A DNA stretch of 64,000 nt, taken from the NCBI GenBank assembly GCA_903813345.2, contig CAIIXF020000007.1, forward strand, positions 24,665,564 to 24,729,563. Reading direction: 5' to 3'. The notes beneath the pieces are model-generated. The model was not told the DNA's origin. It made no database searches and saw only the letters and a list, made by a program, of their open reading frames with translations. Position numbers and translations under genes: made by a program. Shown piece by piece: positions 1-11,000 of the stretch; position 1 is the first letter of the stretch; the number at the start of each line of letters is the position of its first letter. The stretch is from Owenia fusiformis (taxonomy: Eukaryota > Annelida > Polychaeta > Sabellida > Oweniidae).

Positions 1-250
1 AAGATTTGAATCTTTCATGTGGGTAGCGGTGCAAATCAACCTTGTAGCCGTTAACATGTCTTGTCAGATTTAATTTATGTTTACTTTATGTATCACTCGT
101 GGATATAAATGACATTTTTTCGAAACCATAGAATATTCCTAATGTATGTTATTACCACCTTGCCGGGCCAGTTCTAGGGGTTTTAGTGCTAGTTTAGAAG
201 GCATTCATTTTCACTATATCGACCTGAGAAATGTGTGACGTCATACTGGT
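1..250. other. Flank with no gene seen
   Basis: No coding region or RNA gene is recognisable here. A CRE-like palindrome (TGACGTCA) sits at about 237..244, just outside the inverted-repeat element that follows; nothing shows that it is functional. Confidence 0.5.
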
Positions 251-338
251 GGTCCATATGCACGGTGTATAACCCAAACGCTCCTACATGCACGACGGAG
301 CGTTTCATTTACGCGGAAACGCTCCGGAGCGAAATAAA

Positions 339-2899
339 ATGGCGGCTAATGAAGATACCACTATGACCGTAAGTATTGTTTCTCTCGTTTCTCTTACATA
401 TCATATGTTATGGTGAAATATTATGTACCATTCGATGAACAATACCGTGAGCAAAGATCTTATTTATTCAACTTCTGGTGGTAAACTGTTATTTGCTTGA
501 TCAAAGCTCCGTAGTGTAGATCGAACGAATCTGAAGATGACGATTTGACCACAAATTACGAATTAAGGATATACCAGTGTAACCCTTACGACAATGGTGA
601 TATATTTTTAAATTACAGAAATAGAAAATTAACACCTCTATGAAAAGCTCGTTTGTTAACTTCACGTTTGACAAGTGTTCTGTATTAAATATCAAGGACG
701 TAGAATGACGATATATGACGCTTTACGACATAGTAATCCATAGCAACTAAGAGATTCTCATTTTCAATGTTGTTTTATCATGACGTCATATAATACTTTT
801 GTTAATAGGTTCTTGGAATATGATACCATTATCTGTGACGTCAGTGACATATTGCCCCATCAACAAATAAACAAACAAATGAACTATACGTCATCAATTC
901 TTCCAAATAATTCAGTAATTTTTTGTATATTCTTGTTTCATTCCAGTTTCGTGTCCGTTTCTTTCATTTATCCCAGCAGTATATGTGTATATGCCCATGT
1001 ATTACAAACACGACAAATCTATTTTGTAACTTGCTTCTTATTACGCTACAGTCTGTATGAGTTTTCATTAAGTTATAGTCTATAGCCTATGTATTGACCA
1101 GGTGTATTTAATATCAAAAGGCAACTGTAAAATACAGTATTATATTTTGGAATTTCTATAATTCATGTTTACACTTATTACATGAACCACGGACACTTAA
1201 AGTCCGTGCATGAACATTCATTTACTAGTATATGTATTTCTATTGAAATCATTACCTTGTTTCGTTTTTCCTTTCTGTCAAAACAAATACCATCAAACAT
1301 TTGAAACAAGCCATTCAAACCTTTGTTCAATTTATATTATTATTCTATATTTTTATAATTATAGTTACCAGTTAAAAATATTTCCCCGGTGAGTATTAAC
1401 GACCATGATCGGACATGCCGGATACAATGCGAAAAACGTCCATAGCCGTTCACAGAAACACATTATTCGTGTACTACATTCAGTAGACGTATTTTGCTCA
1501 AATCCCACAGCTTTACACAAGTGGGGACCTCGGGGTGAGGAATGCACAGGGAATGTACAACCCCACCCGAAAATCATCAAAAAGCATGCATGCTATATAT
1601 CACGAGTGAAATCATTCATGCTTGATCTGTGAGGTTATACTTGTGAAGGCAGTTCATTAAGACAGGAAATGTTGAGTTTTCACAATTGTTAACCTCAAAT
1701 GCAACGTTATCCTCCCCGAAAAATGAACAGAAATATTAGCATATTAGAATAGGAGTCAGATATGGCTATTATTAGCCATTTTAAATCATCGTTTATTGAA
1801 TGAATGTCTTACTAGGGCATCTAGCCCTCAATTTATTCATAATTCATATTTTGGAATGTTGTTTATCATGTGGACTTAGCTAGTTTATGTTTTTGTGAGC
1901 AGTCGATTTTGTTAATTCTTGAGAAAGACGTCATATATTTTGTTAAATTATGACGCGAATTGACCAGTGGCTTTTGTATCATTGCTAAAGCACACCAATC
2001 TTCAACGGCATTTTCAAGCGTAAAACAGACCGTTGACCCTATGTTTTTTTTATATCAAAATAAACATGAGAACACCTTTTTTAGAATAAGCAAATAAAAA
2101 AAATACCACAATCCATTGGAAATTTGCGTAATTTTCGATTCAAAACGTGTCAAAATGCGAAAATGAAAAAGATATGTTTTTAACGGAAAAACGTTACAAA
2201 ATTTCACAAATACTGTTGGGGTAGGGGTCACACTTTAGGTGAAAAAAGTAACAAAAAATGTCCTGAGTGTACCAATATTCGAACTAATGTAATTATGTAT
2301 AAATGAAGTTTATCTAGGCTCGACAAAAATCGTCAATACTCTCTAAATCATCATTTTATCGAAGAAATATAGGAAAGTATGTTTTTTTTGCTTTGAAATC
2401 AATGGCGCCTCAAATGTTCAAATGATGATAACGTCACACCTATTTTCAGAAGCTTCTCATGAAAAATCTAATCCGTTGACCTACCTTTTTTATTACATTT
2501 TTCGAATCGCTACATCTAGGTCTATAATAAAAACCTAGTTTCGTTGAGATTGAAAATGGTCGATTTTTTCGGAGGTTACACTGGTATATCCTTAAACTAG
2601 TATTTCTATGAAAACGTTAATATTTCTCTTAAAGTATTAGATCACAAACTCGTATATTCTCATTTCTTAAAATCCCAGTCCAAATCCATTACTTGTTCTC
2701 AAGAAATCGCTTGTTTTCCTCGAAACGCTCCGTCGATTTAGAACACAATTTTAGAAACGCTCTTTCCATTTTGTTTTGATATCATTTTCAGATTATTAGA
2801 GAAGAGTTCCGAATCGAATCTATCTCTCAAAAACGTGTTGTACTTGTTAGGCAAATTGAAACATCTGAACCTGGTGGTGCTAAACGTGCAACTAGCTGA
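339..2899 (+). pseudogene. Decayed two-exon reading frame inside the inverted-repeat element
   Basis: An ATG at 339 opens ten codons (MAANEDTTMT) ending exactly at a strong donor (ACC|GTAAGT, intron from 369). An acceptor with a pyrimidine tract (ATTTTCAG) ends at 2791, and the frame continues in phase 0 for 35 codons (starting IIREEFRIES) to a TGA at 2897..2899. Beyond that stop the same frame runs to about 3230 with only two further stops, including an open run of about 67 codons (3025..3227). This is fewer stops than AT-rich random DNA should give. I read it as the relic of a longer second exon. The protein family is not recognised. The intron is swollen by the nested TTAA element. Confidence 0.45.
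567..2591. mobile_element. Nested 2.0-kb element with TTAA target duplication
   Basis: Perfect 17-bp terminal inverted repeats GGATATACCAGTGTAAC lie at 567..583 and, as the complement, at 2575..2591. TTAA precedes the left end (563..566) and follows the right end (2592..2595). TTAA duplication is typical of the piggyBac and Kolobok superfamilies. No transposase is recognisable in its 2025 bp, so it is probably non-autonomous. It lies inside the intron of the decayed frame above and therefore inserted later than the host element. Confidence 0.7.
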
Positions 2900-3588
2900 T
2901 TTAAGCCTACATTAGATGATGTCATGCCTATATGTGTGCTAGATCATAAAACTATAGAAAAAACGAAAATTAATATGTGAATGAATCTTTCTTCTTTTGA
3001 TGCCAAGGGGTATAATAGATCTTAATTTCTTTCTCTTCCTGAAAAGGAAAGTCAAGCTATATATTTCCTAAACAGATCTAGACTAACGGAGCGTTTCAAG
3101 TTCACTGTGTTAACCAGATCGGAGCGTTTCTTGAATATGAGAATGTCATCATTTTTAAGACTGGTTTTTCGGTCATCAAATCACTATAAGGATAATGTAT
3201 GGTGCGTTGAAGCATTGGAATTTGACTAAAATATACGTTGGTGCTCTTGGCTCAACTAATCACACGTAACGACAAAATGGGGTTTGACCGGTAGAATGAC
3301 AAATACGTTTTTGGATTTTGATAACTATACTGCTTCGTACAGCTCTTCCTAATTGCTTCAAACGTCAACAGCCAGCCAAGTACAACATGAATATCACACC
3401 CATCGAATGGTATACTCGAAATATGTAACTCATACCTCTTATTCCCATTATTGGGGAAATCGTCAGACGGCTCATCATTCCCGCCAGCCAGTTTTCCTAC
3501 TCCGGAGCGTTTTTTTGTTTAATTTCAGTAATGAAACGCTCCGTCGTGCATGTAGGAGCGTTTGGGTTATACACCGTGATATGGACCG

Positions 3589-4743
3589 GTCTAGAATATA
3601 TTCTGGACCGGCAATTTTCCCCGGGAAATTAGATATGGTTCAGTGCGTAAGATTTTCTTGCTATTTCAGCCCTGGTCGTTAACGGTGGTGTATTATTATA
3701 GTTGATAAAATATCTGTCCAATTTGTTAAAGTAAAATATCAACCGTTATCAAAATTCAAACAGATCAACATGATTTTAAAGATTCCTCCGGCCTTCAGTT
3801 GTGCCTGAGGACACACTTCAGAAATGGATTTACACACGAAAAATCAGAGACTACACCATTTTTGAATGGAGTACACTATAGATGGTTGCATTTCTGGATC
3901 ATCTCGTCATTCTATTGCACAATTTCTTATATTTTGTAGAGTTTTTTACTTCGTACTAAAATAGATATACGTATTCTTAAGAGTGAGTGTACGAGTATAC
4001 ATGTAGTATTTACAAATACATGTGATTGTAACTAAGAAATATGTTGGGATATAGGTCTGATAGAGTCATTTTATGATGTCACTACCATACGTGGTGATCA
4101 TGGCATATTGTCTCCAACGTTTTGTGGACGGTGTTCGGCGTTTGGTGTTCGGCTTTTGGCGGTTGGTGATCAGTGTTCGGTGTCTATAACTAATAGGTGT
4201 TAATATTTTGCATGTTAATGTCTCGTAGTAACATTCTTCGATCTGTATTTGATTAAAGGGTTTAAGCCCTGGACTCAGTGCATTGTTTGCTGAATCATAC
4301 CATGAAGGTGTTGTTTTCAAACCTTTGCATGACCGCGCAGCGGGAATGCAAAGTTTAGGAAACAACACCTGAGTGGAATAAAGCAGCTACAATGTATTGA
4401 GTTTAGGGCTTAAATTCTTTTCACATGTTGCAATGTTTTCTATAAATCATCTAAATTGAACAAAATCACTAAAAGAACACATTTTCAATGAAATTTTTTG
4501 CAAAGGTCAAGTTGGCAAGTCATCAAATCCAATGTGAAAAATTCATTCATCACCATGACAACTGTTTAACTAGTGACCTTACATGTGTAATTGATATTTC
4601 ACACACTGTTCATTATGTGAATACTCTGTTCGCATTGGCTGGAATCCGGCACACCTTGCCTAGAGCTTTGTGTGAATAGAACATAACATAGCGATCAACT
4701 AATATATCGTGAATACTATTTTTATAGTTGCTCTACAACCATT
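3589..4743. other. Non-coding stretch with degenerate minisatellite
   Basis: No gene is recognised. A short palindrome around CCGGTCTAGAATATATTCTGGACCGG lies at about 3586..3611. At 4115..4180 a degenerate array of GTGTTCGGC-type units occurs. The open frame on the minus strand at 4066..4368 runs through that array and shows no known domain, so it is not called as a gene. Confidence 0.4.
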
Positions 4744-5449
4744 ATGTTGGGCCTGAGTAGAAGATCAGACTACATCAAAGTTGTTCCAAGTGATCTTGAG
4801 ATAGGTCTGTTCAACCCAAAGAAACATGATTGGAAAGAGGTTAGAAGAGTGACATTTGTACCACAATTTGAGTTACTCGTGGGGTTGATTAAAGCACTCT
4901 TAATGCGTCCTTTTATAACCTCTGTCATGGCGATCCTTTCGGGATTAATCTTCTATCTCAGTGGGTCACTACTGCACAATGTATACCTATTGTATATTTA
5001 CCTACCCAACCTTGTATTATACGTTATTGTGGCTGTGCTGCAAAATAGAAACTGGTCGTAGTCCAGACTATAACATTTTCTGCCAATATTGGAGTGACCC
5101 GAAACATCCCCTCTGGGTGATATCGCACAATGAATGTATCATCGGAACAGCAGGACTCGCCGAACATGGTTTAAATGAAAAGGGAGAAGTAACACATATG
5201 GCAATCAAAAGACGTTATAAACGCAATGGGCTAGCCCAAATACTATTATACAAACTCATAGAATACTGCGAGAAGTATGAGTATGAGGAGATCATTTTGT
5301 TTACAAGCGTCTTACAACTACCAGCAGAAAGACTGTATGAAAAGATAGGATTTAAAAAATGGAAAATGTCAAAACATATTTTCATAAGATCATGTATTGA
5401 AGTACAAACAAGTCATTTTTCTCTAAAATTGCCAAGAACTAATACGTAA
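4744..5449 (+). pseudogene. NAT8-like N-acetyltransferase, frameshifted
   Basis: The NAT8 family comprises membrane-bound GNAT acetyltransferases of the ER/Golgi that use acetyl-CoA. The first frame (4744..5061, ATG at 4744) gives about 100 aa: a cytosolic start with a family-like run around DWKEVRRVTF, then a long hydrophobic hairpin at residues 45..98 (MRPFITSVMAILSGLIFYLS). The GNAT domain follows in the next frame (about 5050..5449): WVISHNECIIGTAGL (strand pair), THMAIKRRYKRNGLAQ (acetyl-CoA loop, with Lys where Q/R is usual), and LPAERLYEKIGFKKW (C-terminal helix and strand). The order and spacing match one single-exon gene of about 230 aa, so a single frameshift near 5035..5065 breaks it. 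No plausible short intron explains the shift. A recent pseudogene or an assembly base error are the two readings. Confidence 0.7.
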
Positions 5450-5764
5450 AATATACTGGAAGATCATACGTCACCACCACAAGCACGCAGATGCATCTAG
5501 TATCGCTACCTCTCAACATTTTTCTTCACACGATCTATAACTTTTCAAATCTTCTAGGAAGCACAATTTCTTGAAAATATTGTAATTCTTCACAAAATTC
5601 ATCATATTTCCGACATCTCGAGTTATATCAGCATATAATAGTGACTTAATTGTTAATAAAATCATTTTACAACATCCAGACACTTCAGTTTCTAGAATAA
5701 ATGGAAGAATTTGGAGAAATTAATTTTAGTTGGAAAGTGTAGACCTATTCCATTGGCAAGAAAA

Positions 5765-6285
5765 CTAACCCCCCTATCACACCAAACTAGCTCTTACCCG
5801 TTCTTGCCAGTCGTACGAAAATGTCGTAAAACGGGCTCAATCTGGCTGCGGTCCGGATATATGTCTAAAATAATAAGCTACTTCGTTCATAAACAGTCCT
5901 CAATACGTCCATCTCATTCGCAGTTCGTTCAGGTCGCACCACGTCGGTGTGCAACGTAGTATAAACCGTCCTTTGGTCTAGAAGGTCATCATGACCTGAT
6001 TAAAGTCCATGAAGTTCGTTAACAGACCGTAGAACGTTGTAGCTACGTTCATTCAGTTCGCACACAGTTTGAAACCGATTCGGCAACGTTTTGACGATCA
6101 CCAGAATTTTTTTTAGCATGCTCTAAGTGCTTGAGGACCTACTCGTTCTAGTAGTTTCATGAAGTTTGTAAACAGATCCCAAACGGTTCATAGTGGGTTC
6201 TTAGTACGTCAAATCCGTTCCTGCACAGTTTAAGCCCGTTTTCGAGAACGTAGTGAGAACTAGTTTGGTGTGATAGAAGGGTTAG
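5765..6285. mobile_element. 521-bp inner inverted-repeat element
   Basis: The left end (CTAACC, then CTATCACACCAAACTAG) at 5765..5790 is mirrored at 6255..6285 (CTAGTTTGGTGTGATAG, then GGGTTAG). The body is rich in CGTTC/GAACG-type motifs and has no coding potential. No clear target duplication was found. It is nested in the interior of the larger inverted repeat. Confidence 0.6.
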
Positions 6286-6652
6286 GGAATAAACCATTGA
6301 ACCTTCCTATAAGAGAAATTTTCATTGGTTTTAGTGCGAAAATAATTATGACTCTTGTGGTACGTGGTACATTTTGTGTTATGATTCAATGTAATAGACC
6401 TGACGGCGCTCAAATGCATTTTTGAAGGTGATTCTCGCCATGGCGTGCAAGTTGGGTCTCGATGGCCTCCAAAGTGAAGTATTTTTCTCCTTGTTAAACT
6501 TGATATTGGGTTATTGGCAATATCTCAAGGACAGAATCAAAAGAATATTTACCCACCATTTGCATACGCAGCTCCTGATAATGGATCTTACCGGGTTCAG
6601 CAGCGCTTTGTATCTACCTTTTTATGCCAAATTCACACCTATGACATCTTGA

Positions 6653-6745
6653 AATGCTTACCCTTTGCATTCGTTTGACTTCACTTCTTAAAAGAGAGCT
6701 TCGTCTGCTTCGTAGTTTAACTAGACTTTGCACGCAGGGTATGAA
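6653..6745 (-). repeat. Copy of an interspersed repeat shared with 55.0 kb
   Basis: Read on the minus strand, this segment matches the sequence that flanks the hAT-like element at 55025..55705, including TCTAGTTAAACTAC and AAGTGAAGTCAAACGAATGC. Here the repeat is uninterrupted, so it serves as the empty-site version (the target octamer corresponds to 6726..6733). Confidence 0.75.
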
Positions 6746-7297
6746 ATGCTTGGAAGTTCCTCAAATTTTTATGGATTAAAACTCGCATTGCCGGAGTTTC
6801 TCGCAACAGGCGTTTATTTGAAAGAACTCAAAATAAACGTCCATATGCCCTTATTAAGAGAGAAAACATTTTCCCATGGGGATAGGCGTTTATTAAACAA
6901 GGAGAGGAAAAAGGGTAGTCAATAAAAGCAGATCTTCACGTTGTAAATTTTCCAACGAAAACTAATTCCTCTGAATTCTTCCATTCATTTTGGAAACTGA
7001 AGTGTCTGGATGACGTATTATGATTTTATTGATAATCTAGTCCTTATTAAATTACGATATAGGTCAAGATGTCGGAAATATGATGGACTTTGTGAAAAAT
7101 GCATTCTAGAGGATTTAAAAAGTTCTAGATTGTGTTCAGAAAAAATCTTGAAATGTAGCGATACTATAGAGGCATCTGTGTAGCATAGGCGATGTTTTCA
7201 TGATGAAGAAATGCTAATAGTATTAAAGAATCAACAATGTACGAATAAGTTTATGTTTTTTTTTTATTTCCACCTTTAATATGAGTACATAAAATTA

Positions 7298-7513
7298 TTT
7301 TAGATTATAAACGCAATATGTTAATAAGTGTTAAGAACAAAACAAAATGTTAAGATTTACAAATTTTCGATCCATTCATACGTCTTCATTAGGTAAACTG
7401 ATTTTCATACAATAATGACCAATAATGTTCATAATTGTATGAAGATCAGTTTACCTGATGAAGGTGTATGAATACATCGAAAATTTGTAAATCTCAACAT
7501 TTTAGATTATAAA
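7298..7513. mobile_element. Foldback (hairpin) element flanked by a 14-bp direct repeat
   Basis: Arms of 68 bp (7346..7413 and 7434..7501) are inverted copies with a 20-base loop. The 14-bp direct repeat TTTTAGATTATAAA lies at 7298..7311 and 7500..7513. The direct repeat could be a target duplication, although it is AT-rich. It lies in the 3' flank of the P450 gene. Confidence 0.5.
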
Positions 7514-7820
7514 GATATCTTAGATTTTGAAAGCTACAACGTGTATACACAATAGGAAAATGATAACAATATGAAAATATATACTATACTAGTAATAGTT
7601 ATTGACAAATACCTGTATAAAATACGCCAAAAACATGAGCAAATATGGGTATGAGCCCAGATGAATACTAAGCATGAATACTGGTGGGACTACCACCCAA
7701 AGAATTCGTTGATTTCAGCAGCAGAGCAGGACTCAGGAAAGATAGCCGTGTGTTCATTTTTGTACGTTATAGATCTACTACTTCTCTCTGGTCACATACT
7801 TTGTGCCATTAAAAATGATT

Positions 7821-8034
7821 TCATCTGGGAATTGCTCTGATTTTATAGTTTGGGCAAACACAAGGGAGCTTTTTGAGAAAATCCTCACTTCTTGGATCAA
7901 TATCATTAAGCTTTCCTTCAGTAGGTTGAAGGAGTGTGAATCGTTGTAACAGGCTAGCAGTGAATAAAAAGAGCCTCGTCCTGGCAAATACCTCCCCAAT
8001 GCAGTTCCTGGTCCCTGCTCCAAATGGTGTTAAC
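7821..8034 (-). CDS. P450 coding exon 7 (terminal)
   Basis: Residues 425..495 and the TGA stop at 7821..7823. It carries the haem-binding loop with Cys436 and ends [11 protein letters not shown]. Confidence 0.94.
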
Positions 8035-11000
8035 CTTCAAAAGGATAAGAATTAAAAGTTAATGCCAAGAAGTGCACAAGTAGCAATATATTCTAGCATT
8101 GAATATTGATACAATAATAATGAATGTTTGGTGATACGATGAATCAAATTTCACTGGCGGATTAGGGGGGGGGGGGCCTGGGGGCCCGGGTCCCCCCCCC
8201 CTTGGGTGGGCCCAGAAAAAAAAAATTGGGCCCAAAAAAATTGTTGGCCAAAAAAGGCCTTCAGGCCCCAAAAAGTGGGCCTTTCTGGTCATTACTGGGC
8301 CTTTTTAGGCCTTATTTTTTAATTTCAGGCCAAATTTTGAAGAAAATGGGCCTCAAAATTTCAAAATTTGGGCCCACTTTTGGGTTTTAGGGGCCCAAAT
8401 TTTTTTCTCTGACTTGAAATTTGGGCCCCCCCCCCTTGTTGATTCCCAGATCCGCCCCTGAATTTGGTGTTCTAACTCCAGTTTCTGAGATAGGGCTCTA
8501 TCTGCGTTATTTGTTGATCGTCCCTTGTACCATAATTACTAAACCTCAACACTCATAATTGTCAATGCCATGAAGAAGTTCTTACATCAGTGATTTACAT
8601 GAAAGAATGCCATTTTCTTTTCTTCATTTTTCTTGTCCAAAAACAAGATGTTAAAAACGAGACCTTTGAGTATACATTTGTTGTATTGAGTGACTGAGAA
8701 CTATGAAACTACGTATTGAAATCTAGAGCCTTTAACTTAAAGCTTTTAGAAACGAGCAAGAATAAGAACCCAAAACTGACGACAATGTACTTACATTCTT
8801 CTTGAGCTTGCAGATGAAAGAGAGCCATCATTCTCTAGGAACCTGTCAGGGTTGAAGCTTGAGGGATCTTTGAAGTACTTAGGGTTGTGGTGGTTGCCAG
8901 ATGTGAATGGCCAAACCTAGGAATTTAGTTTGGTAAATAAAAAATGGTAAGTAAAGCATGTTATCACAAAAAAGACTCTCTTGACATTAATACATCAGAT
9001 CCACGGAATTGATGAATCATGATTAAAGGCCGGCCTATATCTGGCATTTGACCTAGAATTTTATTTTATAAGAATAAAATATTACCTGTGTCTCCTTCGG
9101 TAGGACAAATCCTCCCAGACTTATCTCTTTATTCGTTTGATGGGGAAAAGCGAATGGAACATGAGATATAAATCTCAACAATTCATGTATCGATGCCTCT
9201 AATAGAGGGAGATTGTGTCTATCTGCTGTAGTTGGGTTTCGCTGGGAACCAATAACATCATCAATTTGGGCTTGGATTCTTTTCTGTAGCTCGGGGTGTG
9301 TCACCATCAAGTGAACAAATGAATAGATGGCTTTGTGTGTAGTGGTGATACCTACAGGAAAGCACATGAAAAATATAGCAATCCAAATCATTAACTGTCT
9401 CTTTTTGGACATATATAATTTACTTGAAAAACAGGAACACCTTGAGTAGCAAATCCCAAGTAGTATTGTTTCATTTCGGAAAAAGCTAAACTCACTCTGT
9501 GGAATAAAACAATATTATAAATTCCATTAGACATTATATTTCACCAGAAAATAGTGGCCATTTTGAATTTGGCATCCATCCTGAAGATTCTATCTTAGCA
9601 GAGTGGTATGCCTAAAAGGCATCAGCACATCTGGGCTTTGTATAAAAACCTCGTACCTCGTGCTCACGTACGTGGGTCGTGATACAGTCTTTGGAGGGTT
9701 CAATTTGCAAGTTTTTAAAGATTATTCAATCTTAGTCGTGCTAACTTAGATCTATTAATGCACTCATAATATTAATCGCAAATTTGCGATAATTGATATT
9801 TTTTTAAATCCATGAATTCTGCTATTGTATCACATCCTCCGCCACGTCTATTGATATCAACGACATTATGTGTGTGCTATCGTGATGCTTACTATATCTT
9901 AAAAACAGCTTTAATGGTGATTTTTTTGACAAAAATCAAATGTTGCTATGTAAACTCGGACAACATAACAAATTATGCATCAAGTCCGTCGATAATTTTT
10001 AACTGGTTAATAAAATATGTTTCCGACCAGCTCTCAAAAGGGGTTGTTTGATATTTTATACTCATTAAAATAACACGTTTTATAATGTCCATATGTTTTG
10101 TATCCTCCAACGCATGCTCAACATTTACAATTTACTAACAAATTAGATATAATTGAGAATTTATGTAATACTCATTTAAATACTACATCGTGTTGGTCTC
10201 ATTTCTGAAAATAATTGTTTGAAATCAATTATGTGCACTGGGGAAATCTTAATATTTGGAGGATACAAAATATTGGACAGCAATACCTAAATCAACCACA
10301 AAATAACAATATTTTGTCTGATGTTTTCATTGCCCTTATACAGATGTGAATTGTCAAAATGATAGTGTTGTTTGAAATTTATTCTCATCTTTTTTAAGCT
10401 TTAAGTTTTTTCAAATAAACAAAAAAATGGCAGTTCATCAATTAAATCCAGTAACAATAATACTACAGGCCAAAACAAGTAGTAGTATACATATGAAGTT
10501 GTATTGAAATGTAAGAATTGATTTACATACCTGCACTGTACAGCTCAAACATGAGGAACTTCACATTTTTGTATGATATCTTGATTCCCTCTTCATCTGT
10601 CTCTGATTCAAGATATGCCTTGTATACGACATCATAAAGTCCTCTCATGTTCTCCTTATCATAGGTCGCCTGGAACAGTTGAGACATATGGCAAATGTTT
10701 CCCCTTTTTCAAAATCGGATTTGCTCAAGTCAGGTTATTATAAAAACGGTGTAAATAAAAAACGTTTACCTACTTCTGACAAAAGTTTGTAAATGCTCAA
10801 TGTTGTACATGGATTGGTGCTGTTCTTAAATGGACTTTTTCATAAAACAAAAATTGATTTAAGTTAAGTTCCAAGTAACACACTCACTCTTATGTTCTCA
10901 TGATTTATCACATTTCATTTACCCAATCGCTTACATTTTCTTGGACCATGTGAAAAATTGATTTGTAAAAAAGTACTAAAATATATTTTACCTCGTAACT

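Larger units (their letters stand above)
251..3588. mobile_element. 3.3-kb terminal-inverted-repeat DNA transposon, decayed
   Basis: About 60 bp at 251..310 returns as its reverse complement at 3530..3588. The match is near-perfect, with one extra base in the left copy. The core of the repeat starts CACGGTGTATAACCC. The 9- or 10-base motif GGAGCGTTT(C) or its complement occurs many times just inside the ends: 276, 297, 317, 2723, 3088, 3121, 3504, 3534 and 3555. Multiple subterminal motifs plus CAC.. termini resemble the CACTA/EnSpm/Chapaev group, but no clear target duplication was found, so the superfamily is inferred only. Inside lie a decayed spliced reading frame and a second nested element. 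Confidence 0.75.
5488..7182. mobile_element. Element bounded by ~250-bp imperfect inverted repeats
   Basis: The arm at 5488..5745 is matched in reverse complement by 6945..7182. Landmarks in both are GTATCGCTAC, CATCATATTTCCGACATC and CCAGACACTTCAGTTTC. The 1.2-kb interior holds a second inverted-repeat element (5765..6285) and no recognisable protein. Long arms with a non-coding interior suggest a foldback or non-autonomous DNA element. It begins about 40 bp after the broken acetyltransferase. Confidence 0.7.

Noticed and set aside
4066-4368. Minus-strand frame of 100 codons beside the acetyltransferase
   Set aside because: Its C-terminal half translates a degenerate GTGTTCGGC array, and no domain or splice context was seen.
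8059-8390. Gly/Pro-rich frames on both strands
   Set aside because: They read through G/C homopolymers of a miniature element.
9352-9412. Start of the frame covering P450 exon 5 ([10 protein letters not shown]..)
   Set aside because: This part is intron read-through; the true exon begins after the TTTCCTGTAG acceptor, where phase and homology start.
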